From positions 1-43,710 of the forward strand of contig JAFDGA010000017.1 of NCBI GenBank assembly GCA_019309545.1: DNA of 43,710 nucleotides, given 5' to 3'. Below, in pieces: positions 16,381 through 27,104 of this stretch (the first letter of the stretch is position 1; each line of letters starts with the position of its first letter). Made by a program: the position numbers and the translations under genes. Source of the stretch: Deltaproteobacteria bacterium (GTDB lineage: Bacteria; Desulfobacterota; Desulfobaccia; Desulfobaccales; Desulfobaccaceae). The notes under the pieces are model-generated. The model made no database searches and had not been told where the DNA came from. It saw only the letters and a list, made by a program, of their open reading frames with translations.

Positions 16381-16868
16381 TCCATTTTACTGCCGAGAAT
16401 TAATGATAATTCTTTTAATATACGCTGAGTAACTTCTACGATGGCGGTCTCGACCGGGGGGGACAGCCCCGGGCCCAGGCCAAAATTCTGGCCAGCAATA
16501 CCATAAATGATCAAATGAGGTGGCAGGCGTTGCAGGATGCGGCCCAGGGCCACGGCTTCGGCTACTCCCCAGGCATGGGTCGAACAGGCCGGGAAGATTT
16601 CCGCCGGCAGCGGTTCAGCATGGGCATCAAAGCGATAGATCGTCCCCGGGGGAGCCTTAGTAAGGACTGCATCGACGATAATCACTGCCGCGGCTTCCTG
16701 CCAGGCGTTCAGCAAGTCGGCGGCCTCGCCGGACATTTCCCGGACCACTGCCGGGTCGCGCCCTTGTGCTCTAAGACGGCTGGCCACCAGCAGGCCAGCG
16801 GCGTCATCCCCCCGCCAGTGGTGGCCCACTCCGATGATTAACACCCGGTTTGGAGAGGGGAGAGACAT
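16377..16868 (-). CDS. [NiFe]-hydrogenase maturation protease (HyaD/HycI family)
   Basis: 163 residues. This endopeptidase family cuts the C-terminal extension of the hydrogenase large subunit after nickel insertion. The nickel-binding acidic residues are in place: VLIIGVGHHWRGDDAAG near the start and VIIVDAV about residue 75. The His in the later THAWG segment completes the usual set. It is the last gene of the hydrogenase operon, 6 bases after the large subunit at 16875, which is the expected substrate. Its stop overlaps that of the convergent PEP-synthase-like gene. Confidence 0.9.
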   Translation of the reverse strand: MSLPSPNRVLIIGVGHHWRGDDAAGLLVASRLRAQGRDPAVVREMSGEAADLLNAWQEAAAVIIVDAVLTKAPPGTIYRFDAHAEPLPAEIFPACSTHAWGVAEAVALGRILQRLPPHLIIYGIAGQNFGLGPGLSPPVETAIVEVTQRILKELSLILGSKMD

Positions 16869-16874
16869 CCTTCT

Positions 16875-18153
<1,279 letters not shown>

Positions 18154-18161
<8 letters not shown>

Positions 18162-18924
18162 GGGCTTCACTCTCCTGGCGGAAAGGTTCGGCATAGGCAT
18201 TAAAGGTCCGATAGAGCCGCACCAGATCATCTGGCGGCACTCCCAGCGCCTGCAGCCGATTACTTAGCGAGGCAGTATTGGGGGTCTCCTTAGGTCCATA
18301 ACAGCCATAGCAGCCCCGCTGATAGGTCGGACACAGCGCGCCGCAGCCGGCATGGGTGACCGGGCCCAGACAAGGGATACCCTGCGCCACCATGACACAG
18401 ATATTGCCCCGCAGTTTACATTCCAGACAGACACTATACGGATGGATAGTGGGACGGCGGCCATGCAAAAAGGCGCTGATCAGCTCCAGCAGTTGATTTT
18501 TATTGATGGGACAGCCGCGCAGTTCAAAATCTACCGGCACCAACGCGGCAATAGGACTGGATTGGTCCAGGGTGTGGATATATTCTGGCCGGGCATAGAC
18601 CAGGGGGATATAGTCCTTGACGTTGGTAAAATTGCGCAGGGCCTGAATCCCCCCGGCCGTGGCGCAGGCCCCGATAGTCACTAGGAATTTCGAAGCCCGG
18701 CGAATTTTTTGAATCCGGGCCGCATCATGGGGGGTGGTAATCGAGCCTTCTACCAGGGACAGATCGTAGGGACCGCGGACCACCGCCCGCGATGCCTCCA
18801 TAAAATAGGCAATTTCCAATTGGGCGGTGATGGCCAGCAGTTCATCTTCGCAGTCCAATAGACTCAATTGGCAGCCATCGCAGGAGGTGAATTTCCAGAC
18901 CGCCAGCTTGGGACGACGTTTCAT
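18154..18924 (-). CDS. hydD: [NiFe]-hydrogenase small subunit (HydD-type)
   Basis: 256 residues from the ATG at 18924, which begins 1 base after the preceding stop. It carries the Fe-S relay next to the large subunit: [15 protein letters not shown] for the proximal cluster, [11 protein letters not shown], then the cysteine-rich [11 protein letters not shown] and GYxG-rich GCYGCYG regions typical of F420- and NAD(P)-linked group 3 enzymes. No Tat signal is present, so the enzyme is cytoplasmic. It lies between the diaphorase (18926) and catalytic (16875) subunits. Confidence 0.92.
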
Positions 18925-18925
18925 G

Positions 18926-19795
18926 TCAAATCTCTCGCAATTCAAACCATTTCTGGATCCGCTGATAAGAAAACACCGGACCGTCTTTACAGATAAAATA
19001 TGGTCCGAGCTGGCAGTGGCCACATAAGCCGATCCCGCACTGCATGTTGCGTTCCATGGAAAGGTAGATGTTTTCCGGTTTGACACCGCGTTCCAGAAGT
19101 TCCTTTATGGTAAAGCGCATCATCACCCCCGGCCCGCAGATTAGGGCCACGGTATGCAAGGGGTCAAAGCGGGCCCGGGGGATCAGGGTAGTCACCACCC
19201 CGACATTATTCCGCCACTCCGGCCCGGCACTGTCCACGGTAACATGCACCCGGAAATCAAAGCGGCCCCGCCACTTTTCCAGTTCTTGGTAATAGAGCAA
19301 ATCACCCGGGGTGCGGGCCCCGACGATCAATTCAAAATTCCCGTAAGTGTGGCGCTGGGCCAGAATATGGTAAATGGCCGGACGCAGCGGGGCCAACCCC
19401 AGCCCGCCGACGACAATTACCATATCATAGCCGGTGGCTTCGACTACCGGCCAATGAGTGCCAAAAGGCCCCCGCACCCCCAGGATGCCGCCCGGCTTTA
19501 ATTGTTGGATAGATCTGGTCACCGTGCCCACGGCGCGGATAGTGTGGACTAGGGTTTGAGGATCAGCCGGGTTGCCGCTAATCGAAATGGGCACCTCTCC
19601 CACTCCAAAGGCATAGAGCATATTAAATTGACCCGGCAAAAAACAAAACGGCGCGGTTCCCGAGGTCGGTTGGAGGGCCAGAGTAAAGGTATCCCGGGTT
19701 TCTTTACGGACCCGCCGGATCTGAAAGAGTTGGGGCTGCATTGGATTCAGATGACCCGGGGCTTGGGACATTCGGGCTTCGAGCTTAGGTCCCAT
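18926..19795 (-). CDS. hydG: Hydrogenase FAD/NAD(P)-binding subunit (HydG-type)
   Basis: About 289 residues of the ferredoxin-NADP reductase fold. The N-terminal FAD barrel carries [10 protein letters not shown], followed by the nucleotide-binding [12 protein letters not shown] (about residue 130) and a C-terminal 2Fe-2S-type cluster motif [17 protein letters not shown]. It shuttles electrons between NAD(P)H and the hydrogenase Fe-S chain and is homologous to PyrK/GltA-type subunits. The start is taken as ATG 19795 with GGTGG ahead of it; it overlaps the end of the cyclic-nucleotide-binding gene by 11 bases, implying translational coupling. Confidence 0.9.
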   Translation of the reverse strand: MGPKLEARMSQAPGHLNPMQPQLFQIRRVRKETRDTFTLALQPTSGTAPFCFLPGQFNMLYAFGVGEVPISISGNPADPQTLVHTIRAVGTVTRSIQQLKPGGILGVRGPFGTHWPVVEATGYDMVIVVGGLGLAPLRPAIYHILAQRHTYGNFELIVGARTPGDLLYYQELEKWRGRFDFRVHVTVDSAGPEWRNNVGVVTTLIPRARFDPLHTVALICGPGVMMRFTIKELLERGVKPENIYLSMERNMQCGIGLCGHCQLGPYFICKDGPVFSYQRIQKWFELREI

Positions 19796-20240
19796 AGACA
19801 TCCACCAATTGCAGTTTGAGGAAGCGGAGGCTTTGAGCCAGCACCAAAGCAAAGCGTTTCATGAATTCGTAACCTAAATCATGGTCGGTCTCACAATGGT
19901 GCAACACACAGTGGAAATCTAAGGCAATGGCCCGGGTCAAATCTATGGCGCGGGCATCAACATGCCAGCGGTGCGGCGCAACAATCCAGGACCAGCCCAA
20001 GAATTCGCCCTCCCCAACGGTGGCCAGGGTAATCGATCCCCGCCGGGCGGTATGGATCTCGATGGCTACCCGGCCGTAGCGGATCAGATAGAAATGGGTG
20101 GCGGCCTGACCTTCGGTAAAGATCATCTGGCCCGAACTGAAACTAACCAGAGATGCGCATTCGGCCAACATTCGCAGGTGTTTTGATTCCAGGCCGGTTA
20201 AGAAGGGATGTTCGGCCAGGATGGACTGCAGCGATTCCAT
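19785..20240 (-). CDS. Cyclic-nucleotide-binding domain protein in the hydrogenase operon
   Basis: 151 residues forming one Crp/Fnr-type cNMP-binding domain: [45 protein letters not shown], then [10 protein letters not shown] in the phosphate-binding cassette position. No helix-turn-helix follows, so it is unlikely to bind DNA. The cassette lacks the classical R-T-A of cAMP receptors, so the ligand may differ or be absent. It is inserted between HydB (4 bases) and HydG (overlap of 11 bases), so it is made together with the enzyme. It is probably a regulatory or assembly partner of the hydrogenase (inference). Confidence 0.82.
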   Translation of the reverse strand: MESLQSILAEHPFLTGLESKHLRMLAECASLVSFSSGQMIFTEGQAATHFYLIRYGRVAIEIHTARRGSITLATVGEGEFLGWSWIVAPHRWHVDARAIDLTRAIALDFHCVLHHCETDHDLGYEFMKRFALVLAQSLRFLKLQLVDVYGT

Positions 20241-20243
20241 GGG

Positions 20244-21392
20244 CTACTCCTTTTCCTCACTTTCCCGGATGGCCCGGACCTCTTCGGTGATATCGATGCC
20301 TACCGGACACCAGGTGATACAGCGGCCACAGCCGACACAGCCGGAACAGCCGAACTGGTCTATCCAGGTTGCCAGTTTGTGGGTCAGCCACTGGCGATAG
20401 CGAGATCTGGCCGAGGCTCTGATGTTGCCGCCATGAATGTAGGAATGGGCGGCGGTAAAACAGACATCCCAGCGCTGCCAGCGTTCAGCCTGCTGGCCGG
20501 TCAGATCCGTGACATCTTCGATCGTCTGGCAAAAGCAGGTAGGACAGACCAGGGTACAATTGCCGCAGGTCAGACAACGACGGGCCACCTCCTCCCAACG
20601 AGGATGCTCGTAGTTACGATAGAGCAGTTCCTTGATGCCGGTGGTATCCAGGTGACGGCCCATCTGCGCCGCCGCGGCCTGCACCAGACTCTCTGCCTGC
20701 CTCAGGATCTCTGAAGTCGCGGCTTCATGGGGCACCTCCGTTAAAACCTCGGCTCCACGGGCAGTGCCCACTTCGATGAGAAAGTAATGGTCCGCGCCGT
20801 TGAGGATTTCCGTCAGGGCCAGATCAAAGCCCGAAATGGCCTGAGGCCCGGTACCCATAGAAGCACAAAAACAATTGCCCCCGGCCTGGGTGCAATTTAC
20901 CGCCAGGATAAACGCCGCCTGCCGCCGAGCCTGATAAACTGGGTTAATATATGGTCCCTGTAAGAAAATCCGATCCTGGACAGCTATGGCGTTAAGGTCA
21001 CAGGCCCGAACCCCGATAAAGGCAAATTTAGGGATCTCTTCTTGATGGGGAAGAACCTCAAAACCGTCACTCTGTCGGCGAGCCTGCCATAGTCTTTGTC
21101 GGGGCGGCAACAAAAATGGTTTCCAACAATGTTGCCCGACCGTAAAGCCAAAAAAGGCTTGGTCACGCCTGGGTTTGAGGCGAAAGGTCCCGGCCTGTTG
21201 CTCGACCGTCCAGCCTATGGGCAAGTCCGTGACAGCCTTTAGTTCATCGTGCACCAGATTGCCGTTGCGGAGCGTCGGCCCGATCAGGGTAAAACCCCGG
21301 TTACCCAGGGCCTGCGCCAGGTCCTGCAGATGCGAGGCTGCTATTACTACTTTATCGCCGGGAGAAAAGCTGGCCGCTGGAATATTAATCAT
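20244..21392 (-). CDS. hydB: Hydrogenase 4Fe-4S electron-transfer subunit (HydB-type)
   Basis: About 382 residues. The C-terminal part has two ferredoxin-like clusters: [16 protein letters not shown] and [19 protein letters not shown]. The N-terminal two thirds match the sulfhydrogenase beta (AsrA-like) family, with [18 protein letters not shown] and a cysteine-bearing [11 protein letters not shown] segment. The subunit links the flavin subunit to external electron carriers. ATG 21392 is chosen because upstream residues to 21446 look untranslated; the ribosome site is weak. It is the first gene of the operon HydB, cNMP domain, HydG, HydD, HydA, protease. Confidence 0.9.
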   Translation of the reverse strand: MINIPAASFSPGDKVVIAASHLQDLAQALGNRGFTLIGPTLRNGNLVHDELKAVTDLPIGWTVEQQAGTFRLKPRRDQAFFGFTVGQHCWKPFLLPPRQRLWQARRQSDGFEVLPHQEEIPKFAFIGVRACDLNAIAVQDRIFLQGPYINPVYQARRQAAFILAVNCTQAGGNCFCASMGTGPQAISGFDLALTEILNGADHYFLIEVGTARGAEVLTEVPHEAATSEILRQAESLVQAAAAQMGRHLDTTGIKELLYRNYEHPRWEEVARRCLTCGNCTLVCPTCFCQTIEDVTDLTGQQAERWQRWDVCFTAAHSYIHGGNIRASARSRYRQWLTHKLATWIDQFGCSGCVGCGRCITWCPVGIDITEEVRAIRESEEKE

Positions 21393-21566
21393 ATTTTTTT
21401 GGTCCGACTGCCTTGTATGGTTGTGGCTGATTGACCCGCCAGGCAACCAATTACATGGCCATAAACAGAATCACTTAATGAGTGGGGACCAAACAGTTGT
21501 CCGAACTTAGCATACTTTCAACTTGGGGTAAACCTTTTTTTGGACGGCCCTAAAACGAGTTGCGGG

Positions 21567-21905
21567 TTAAGAATCGCCAGTCGATAATTTCTCGATGCTG
21601 ATGATCTCGATAACTTTCCCCCACATATGAAAGCTAACCTGATCCGGATGCAATTTGGCTTTGATTTTTACCCGAAGGCCGTCCACGGCAAATTGGCGGT
21701 CTAAGTTCATCGGATCATAGTGTTCCCCGTTGTCGGCTACGATGCCAAAAAATCCGCCCTCAAAGGGCAGATAGCGCACTGTCCCAGTAATTACCAGGGC
21801 ATCACCCGCCGCCGTCTCCACCTGGGAGTTAGTAGCCTTAAGATCGCTACTACAACCAGTTATTAAAAACAGCAAACCGAAAATGCCGATCCATATTGTT
21901 CTCAT
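21567..21905 (-). CDS. Small predicted lipoprotein
   Basis: 112 residues. A hydrophobic signal peptide ends in the lipobox LITGC, so it should be lipid-anchored at Cys18. The mature part is a small beta-rich domain with GTVRYLPFEGGFFGIVADNGEHYDP, resembling the OB-like fold of small lipoproteins of unknown role. It stands alone between the hydrogenase operon and tldD, on the same strand. I do not recognise a specific function. Confidence 0.75.
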   Translation of the reverse strand: MRTIWIGIFGLLFLITGCSSDLKATNSQVETAAGDALVITGTVRYLPFEGGFFGIVADNGEHYDPMNLDRQFAVDGLRVKIKAKLHPDQVSFHMWGKVIEIISIEKLSTGDS

Positions 21906-21976
21906 AAAAACTCCTGTGAAAACATTTATTTTAAGCAGAATTGATTAACCCGAACCTGGGTAACAAATGCTTGAGC

Positions 21977-23380
21977 TTAACCTAGGCGGGCCCGTAAACG
22001 TAAATAAGGGCCGCCATCCGAAACCTTGACCCATTCCTTGTGACCCTTGCCGCAGGTGCCCAGTCCGGTGATTTCCACTTTATTACCAACCATGGTGATA
22101 GATTGCAACAGGTCGGGCACGTAGCCGGTGACTATCACCGGGGAATAAACCCGGCCGGTCAATTGCCCCTGGCGAATCTCCTCGGCGTAAAGCCCCTCCA
22201 ATTGGATACCCCAGCCTTTGGGGTCCTCCATGCCGTTAGAGGGATAATCCAGGAAATAGCCGAACTCGATATCGGCCAGCATATCCTCAAAGTTATGGCG
22301 GCCGGGACCGAAATAAGTGTTGGTCATCCGGGCATAAACCTTGCGGGCAAAAGATTCCCGCCGGCCATTCGCCGTGCGCGGCAGGCCCAGCCGGGAGGCC
22401 GAATTCAGGTCGGTGATCGGCCGGACGAGAATACCCTCACGGATAATCTGAGTGGCGCTGGCCAGCTGGCCTTCATGATCAAAAAAGAAACTACCGGCCT
22501 GGCCAGGGAGTACAGGGGAATCATAGAGATTGACCAGCGGGGAAGCCACTTTCTGGCCCAAAAATTCCTGACCCCGAGAGCGGTGCTGCAGGAATAGATC
22601 GGCTTCGGTGCCGTGGCCAAAGGCCTCGTGGGCAAAAATGCCAGCAAAATCCGGGGAAAAAATGCAATCGTAGGTCCCTGGGGCCAGCCGCGGGGCCATC
22701 AGAATGCGGCGGGCATCCTGCTGCAATCTGGTTATTTTTTCCGGAGCCAGGCGGGCATGCTCGTAACCACCCTGATAACAATGGCCGGTATGCAGCCGGG
22801 CCGTGCGATCATCCTGACGTAATACGATCTGAGCCACCATTTGGACCCGGGGCAACTCCTGATAGAGACTGCGGGCCCGATTGACAAATAATTCCCGGGT
22901 GGTCACCTGAAGATAAGCCGCAGTGGCGTTCACTACCGAGGGGTCGCCGGATATCAGCTGATCCCGTAATTTGGTCAGATCAGCCATTTTGTCCTTCAAC
23001 GGAATTTCGGCTGGATCAAGGATGGGGAAGACGGCAAAGTCTTTGGTCAACGGAGTACCGGGATCAATGGTTAATCCGGTCTCCACCAGGCCTTCCTGGA
23101 GGGCCACATTGACCAGGGTCTGGGCCCCCTGGGAGAGCCGGGGGCAAAAATCAGGATCGGCCAGGCCGCTCAAGGCATATTCCAGAAAGCTGCGCCCGGT
23201 GAAAACGGTCAGCACCACTCCCTGCTGGCGGTCCAAAGCCTCAGCTCGGGCTTCCCGGCTGTCCATCCACAGGCACTCGCCCTCGGTGTGCTGGGCCAGG
23301 GCCGCGGCATAGGACACGGTTTTTTCCATTTCGGCCACCAGGCTAGCCAATAAGGGCTGCAGGTCTTTTATTCGGCTCAT
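21977..23380 (-). CDS. tldD: TldD family metalloprotease
   Basis: 467 residues of the TldD/PmbA family. The zinc motif HEAFGHGTEAD is clear (HExxxH) about residue 253, and a later LGTCGKG segment in the C-terminal domain is typical of TldD rather than PmbA/TldE, which lacks the metal ligands. In E. coli TldD works with TldE to process microcin B17 and the CcdA antitoxin. No pmbA/tldE gene is beside it here. GGGGTGG precedes the ATG by 7 bases. Confidence 0.9.
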   Translation of the reverse strand: MSRIKDLQPLLASLVAEMEKTVSYAAALAQHTEGECLWMDSREARAEALDRQQGVVLTVFTGRSFLEYALSGLADPDFCPRLSQGAQTLVNVALQEGLVETGLTIDPGTPLTKDFAVFPILDPAEIPLKDKMADLTKLRDQLISGDPSVVNATAAYLQVTTRELFVNRARSLYQELPRVQMVAQIVLRQDDRTARLHTGHCYQGGYEHARLAPEKITRLQQDARRILMAPRLAPGTYDCIFSPDFAGIFAHEAFGHGTEADLFLQHRSRGQEFLGQKVASPLVNLYDSPVLPGQAGSFFFDHEGQLASATQIIREGILVRPITDLNSASRLGLPRTANGRRESFARKVYARMTNTYFGPGRHNFEDMLADIEFGYFLDYPSNGMEDPKGWGIQLEGLYAEEIRQGQLTGRVYSPVIVTGYVPDLLQSITMVGNKVEITGLGTCGKGHKEWVKVSDGGPYLRLRARLG

Positions 23381-23520
23381 AATAATCCACCCCTAGTCGG
23401 AAATATTGTTGCGAAACCCCATAATGGCATGATTAATATGGCAGTAGCAGCCAGAGGTTAACAGGCTCCTCCTTATCCTCTAGCAGATAATACCATTGCC
23501 GGACTGAACAGGGGAGAAAA

Positions 23521-23943
23521 ATGTTTAATTCAGACTGTATCTTTTGTCGGATTGCCGCGGGTCGCTTATCCTCGGTGCCGATTCTGCGCACCGAGCGGGT
23601 CTATGCCTTCTTAGACATTGCCCCAGTGCATTATGGCCATACCCTGGTGATTCCCCAGGATCACTATGAGAACCTGCTGGATCTGCCCGATGACCTGTGG
23701 CTGGAAATGGGCCAGGTCTGTCGGCAGGTGGCCAGGGCCTTGCAAATAGCCTTTCAGGCCGAAGGGTTCAATCTAGGGATGAATAATTTTCCTGCGGCCG
23801 GGCAGGTGGTTTTTCATGCCCACCTGCATGTGATTCCGCGCTTTTATGATGATGATTTGCACCTGTTTCCGCAGGGGGAATACCGGCCAGGGGAAATGCC
23901 GAAAGTAGGTCAGAAGCTGCGTCAGACCCTAGCCAGCCTCTGA
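23521..23943 (+). CDS. HIT family nucleotide hydrolase/transferase
   Basis: 140 residues with the histidine-triad motif HAHLHVIPR (about residue 100) and the zinc-type CIFC pair near the N-terminus (CIFCRIAAG), as in Hint-like HIT proteins that hydrolyse AMP-linked substrates. Divergent from tldD. Its 3' end overlaps the convergent pabC gene by 15 bases. Exact substrate unknown. Confidence 0.9.
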   Translation: MFNSDCIFCRIAAGRLSSVPILRTERVYAFLDIAPVHYGHTLVIPQDHYENLLDLPDDLWLEMGQVCRQVARALQIAFQAEGFNLGMNNFPAAGQVVFHAHLHVIPRFYDDDLHLFPQGEYRPGEMPKVGQKLRQTLASL

Positions 23944-24765
23944 CCACAGGCACTGATTGAGAAATACTGTCTGTTGCGAGCGAGTCAGGTCCCGGCCATC
24001 CAGCGAGGCTACGGGCAACAACCCCATCAGAGAATTGGCCAGCCACACTCCTTGGGCCTGGTCCAGGCGTTCTACTGTAGTGGGAACTGCGGTTACTGGG
24101 ATCTGCCGCCGGGTCAGAGCCCGCTTTACCATGGCCACCGTGACACTGGGCAGGCCACTGGCGGTCTGAGGGATAAAATAACTTCCGGTTTCCGCAAAGA
24201 GCAGGCCGGTCGCCGCCCCCTCAGAGATGGTGCCATCCGGCTCCAGGATCAAGGCTTCCCGCCCCCCTCGATCCAGGGCATATTGCCGGGCCGCCAGGCA
24301 GAACAGATAATTCAGGCTCTTGTGGCGGCCCAAGAAGCTGGCCCGGCTCTCCGGAAAGGTCACTACCGGCCAGCCCTGCCGATATTCCGCCGCCTCTGGT
24401 GGCTCGTAAGGTCGCGCAAAGATGACGGTGGTCGGATGGTCACTGGCGGGTAATCCCAGCCCGACGGCTTGCCCTCGAGTAACCAGAATTTTTACCATCG
24501 CCAATCTAGCGTTTAAGTTATTTTGAGCCAACAACTGCTGAATCTGGTCAGTCCATGGGATCTCCGGCGGCAATTTGATCTGAAATTGCCGACAGGAGGC
24601 CTCCAGGCGGGCCAGGTGCTCGGTGAGGAATAACACTCGCCCGGCTTCGGCACGCATGGTTTCAAAAAAACCATCGCCATAAAGGAAGCCCCGGTCATTT
24701 ACCGAGACCTGGGCTTCGTGAGCCGGCAGTAGCCGATCATTGACAAAGATGAATTCCCGTTCCAT
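23929..24765 (-). CDS. pabC: Aminodeoxychorismate lyase (class IV PLP enzyme)
   Basis: 278 residues of the fold-type IV aminotransferase family. The PLP lysine is in GRHKSLNYL (about residue 148), and VNDRGFLYGDGFFETMR and the later EGAATGLLF are conserved family segments. Branched-chain and D-amino acid aminotransferases share this fold, but its position 62 bases after pabB in the order pabA-pabB-pabC supports the lyase that releases pyruvate from aminodeoxychorismate to give 4-aminobenzoate for folate. Confidence 0.85.
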   Translation of the reverse strand: MEREFIFVNDRLLPAHEAQVSVNDRGFLYGDGFFETMRAEAGRVLFLTEHLARLEASCRQFQIKLPPEIPWTDQIQQLLAQNNLNARLAMVKILVTRGQAVGLGLPASDHPTTVIFARPYEPPEAAEYRQGWPVVTFPESRASFLGRHKSLNYLFCLAARQYALDRGGREALILEPDGTISEGAATGLLFAETGSYFIPQTASGLPSVTVAMVKRALTRRQIPVTAVPTTVERLDQAQGVWLANSLMGLLPVASLDGRDLTRSQQTVFLNQCLWSEAG

Positions 24766-24827
24766 TGAAGGCGTCTACCTTTTACCTCATTACTCAACCT
24801 GTCTATATCAGGAGTTCTATGCGCGGG

Positions 24828-26279
24828 TCAGGCCTCGGCCTGGCCCAATCTGGTCTCCCTCGGGGTAGTCTGCTGGACGCCGCCCTGGCCGATAATACTA
24901 AACAGGGTCTGACCTTTGTGGATGGTCTCCAGGTATTCGTCTTCTTCCCGGGAATCGTAAACAATGCCGCCGCCCACGGAAAAATAGAATCTTCCCCGAT
25001 AGCAGATGCCGGTCCGGATGGCGACGTTAAGATCCAGGTTGCGGTGCAGTCCCAGATAGCCGATAGCGCCGGTATAAACGTGGCGCACCGTGGGTTCCAG
25101 TTCATCGATGATTTCCATGGCTCGAATCTTGGGACAGCCCGTGATCGAACCGCCTGGAAAGGTGGCCCGCAGGATATCCACCTGAGTGGTCTCAGGACGG
25201 AGACGGCCCTCGACAATGGAAATCAGATGATAGACGTTCTGATAGGCTTCCAGGCGCTTGTGCTCCTGGACCATGACGGTGCGGGCCTGACAGACTTTGC
25301 CCAGATCATTGCGCAGCAGATCGACGATCATCGACAGTTCGGCGTCATCCTTGGGGCTGTTGAGCAGTTCCTGCCGCAGCGCCGCATCCTCGGCCGCGGT
25401 GCCGCCGCGGGGCCGGGTGCCCTTGATGGGCCGGGTTTCCAGATAATCCTCCTGCCGGAACAGAAAGCGCTCCATGGAGGTGGATAATACTTGAAAATCC
25501 CCCATATTCAGATAGGCATAAAACGGAGCTGGATTAAGCTGGTAGAGCCGTAAAAACAGAGTATAAAGATCACCGGCCAAAGGAAAGGAAAATCGCTGGG
25601 ACAGGTTGACCTGATAGACATCCCCCTGGCGGATATAATGGCGCACCCGGCCCACGGCCCTTAGATACTCCTCATGGCTGAAGTTGCTCTGCAAGGCCCC
25701 CACCCGGTAATTTCCCAAGTGCGCCTGCCCGGGAAAAACCTCCGACTCCGCCGCGGATTGCCGCTGCCTTTCCACTGACCCCTTAAGCGCGGCTTCGTAC
25801 TTCAGCCTGATCCGCCAGCAGCGGTGCTGATAGCGGTCATGGACGATCAGATGACGCGGAAAGGCCAGGACCATTTCCGGCAGTTGCAGATCGTCGTGGC
25901 TGGTGGTGGGCAGGCGCTCCAGGTGGTTTTTCAGATCATAGGCCAAAAACCCCAAGCCACCGGCGGCAAACGGAAACACCGGCAAGGGGTCGGGAAGTTC
26001 CAGGGCTTCCAGCACCTCCTCCAGCACATTGAAGGGGTCGGCGACCAGGTTCTGGTAGCGGTTACCTTGCTGAATCTTAAGCTGTTTACCCCTGGCCCGC
26101 AGGACCAGAAACGGGTCCCAGCCCATCACCGAATAGCGGGCGCAGTCCAGGTCCCCGCCGCTCAACAGCAACATGGCATAGGGTTGGGTCCGCCGGGTTG
26201 CAAACCATTCGGCCAGTCCGGTAACCCCGTTCGGCGGCGGAATCGAGGCAATTTTGAGATCAGTTATTTTGCCCCACAT
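24828..26279 (-). CDS. pabB: Aminodeoxychorismate synthase component I
   Basis: About 483 residues of the chorismate-utilising family. Motifs: DVYQVNLSQRF, PIKGTRPRGG, DLLRNDLGKVC and GGSITGCPKIRAMEIID. The Lys in PIKGT is the mark of PabB; anthranilate synthase TrpE has Ala there. The N-terminal region keeps LSGGDLDCARYSVMG-like segments. ATG 26279 is preferred over GTG 26285 because AGGA lies at a normal distance; the gene overlaps pabA by 20 bases. Confidence 0.9.
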   Translation of the reverse strand: MWGKITDLKIASIPPPNGVTGLAEWFATRRTQPYAMLLLSGGDLDCARYSVMGWDPFLVLRARGKQLKIQQGNRYQNLVADPFNVLEEVLEALELPDPLPVFPFAAGGLGFLAYDLKNHLERLPTTSHDDLQLPEMVLAFPRHLIVHDRYQHRCWRIRLKYEAALKGSVERQRQSAAESEVFPGQAHLGNYRVGALQSNFSHEEYLRAVGRVRHYIRQGDVYQVNLSQRFSFPLAGDLYTLFLRLYQLNPAPFYAYLNMGDFQVLSTSMERFLFRQEDYLETRPIKGTRPRGGTAAEDAALRQELLNSPKDDAELSMIVDLLRNDLGKVCQARTVMVQEHKRLEAYQNVYHLISIVEGRLRPETTQVDILRATFPGGSITGCPKIRAMEIIDELEPTVRHVYTGAIGYLGLHRNLDLNVAIRTGICYRGRFYFSVGGGIVYDSREEDEYLETIHKGQTLFSIIGQGGVQQTTPRETRLGQAEA

Positions 26280-26904
26280 TAACACCGTCCTTTAAAAGGC
26301 GAGTTGAATCCTGGCGCCACCCTGTCGTGCTTCCGAACACCGGGGCCAGTCTTAGAAAATTGACGGTCAGCTCCTTGCCGTATTCGGTAAGGAAAGACTC
26401 GGGATGAAACTGGACGCCATGCAAAGGATAGCGGCGATGACTAAGTCCCATGACTACGCCATCGTTAGCCCAGGCCGTGACCTCCAGGTCCGCGGATCGG
26501 GGGTCTACGGCCAAGGAATGGTAGCGGGCAGCCCAAAAAGGCGAAGGTATACCGCCAAATATGCCGCGGCCTTGATGAAACACCTGGTAGCGCTTACCGT
26601 GCACCGGTACTGGTGCCAGGTCGGTCTGGCCGCCAAACACTTCGTTTAAGGCCTGCATTCCCAGGCAGACCCCCAAGATAGGCAATTGGGGGGCAAAATG
26701 GGCGATCACCGCCTTGCTGATTCCCGCGTCCTTAGGGGCCTTGGGTCCTGGGGAGATGCATAGCCAATCCGGATTGAGGCTCTCAATCCCCCCCAGGGTA
26801 ATCTGGTCATGGCGAAAGACCAGCACCTCCAGATCGAATTCATAGAACAATTGCACCAGGTTATAGGTAAAGGAATCATAATTGTCGATGATTAGCAGCC
26901 GCAT
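26260..26904 (-). CDS. pabA: Aminodeoxychorismate synthase glutamine amidotransferase
   Basis: About 214 residues of a class I glutamine amidotransferase that supplies ammonia to PabB. DNYDSFTYNLVQ opens the protein, the nucleophile is in ILGVCLGMQAL, and the His-Glu pair in HGVQFHPES. Two adjacent ATGs (26907, 26904) follow a GGGGAG site; the second has the better spacing. The same frame stays open upstream to an ATG at 26961, only about 5 bases after the predicted transcription start, and this stretch contains an intrinsic terminator hairpin, an unusual leader. It overlaps pabB. Confidence 0.9.
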   Translation of the reverse strand: MRLLIIDNYDSFTYNLVQLFYEFDLEVLVFRHDQITLGGIESLNPDWLCISPGPKAPKDAGISKAVIAHFAPQLPILGVCLGMQALNEVFGGQTDLAPVPVHGKRYQVFHQGRGIFGGIPSPFWAARYHSLAVDPRSADLEVTAWANDGVVMGLSHRRYPLHGVQFHPESFLTEYGKELTVNFLRLAPVFGSTTGWRQDSTRLLKDGVNVGQNN

Positions 26905-26914
26905 CATGCTCCCC

Positions 26915-26949
26915 AAAAGAAAAAGCCACCCAGTTGAGTCTGGGTGGCT
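26915..26949 (-). terminator. Intrinsic terminator in the pabA leader (attenuator candidate)
   Basis: On the minus strand AGCCACCCAG pairs perfectly with CTGGGTGGCT across a 6-base loop and is followed directly by TTTTCTTTT. It lies between the promoter at 26973-27001 and the pabA start, so it would stop transcription before the gene unless relieved. The hairpin is also within a frame continuous with pabA. Confidence 0.75.
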
Positions 26950-26972
26950 CTCGCCTGACATAACTCGATAAT

Positions 26973-27001
26973 TATATAGCACCATCAGCCCAAAAAGTCA
27001 A
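26973..27001 (-). promoter_or_regulatory. Sigma-70-type promoter for the pab operon
   Basis: On the minus strand TTGACT and TATATA are separated by 17 bases (the run continues TATATAAT). The start of transcription would fall near 26966, giving a leader of about 60 bases before pabA. Confidence 0.65.
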
Positions 27002-27104
27002 CCTTTTTTGTCGTTTTTTAAAATGGCCGAGGAATGGGACTTTAAAAAGCAAGGATATTCAAAACCCTTGACTACCGCTCCCGGAAAGGTAACAATAAAT
27101 CATT

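Noticed and set aside
16515-16841. Long open frame opposite the maturation protease gene
   Set aside because: It is antisense to a clearly conserved gene, has no ribosome site, and its product shows no recognisable features.
18924-19086. N-terminal extension of the hydrogenase small subunit
   Set aside because: It lies entirely within the flavin subunit gene in another frame, while ATG 18924 gives a normal-length protein.
24828-26904. Anthranilate synthase (trpE/trpG) rather than pabA/pabB
   Set aside because: The PIKGT lysine and the following class IV lyase gene point to 4-aminobenzoate synthesis; no other trp genes are present.
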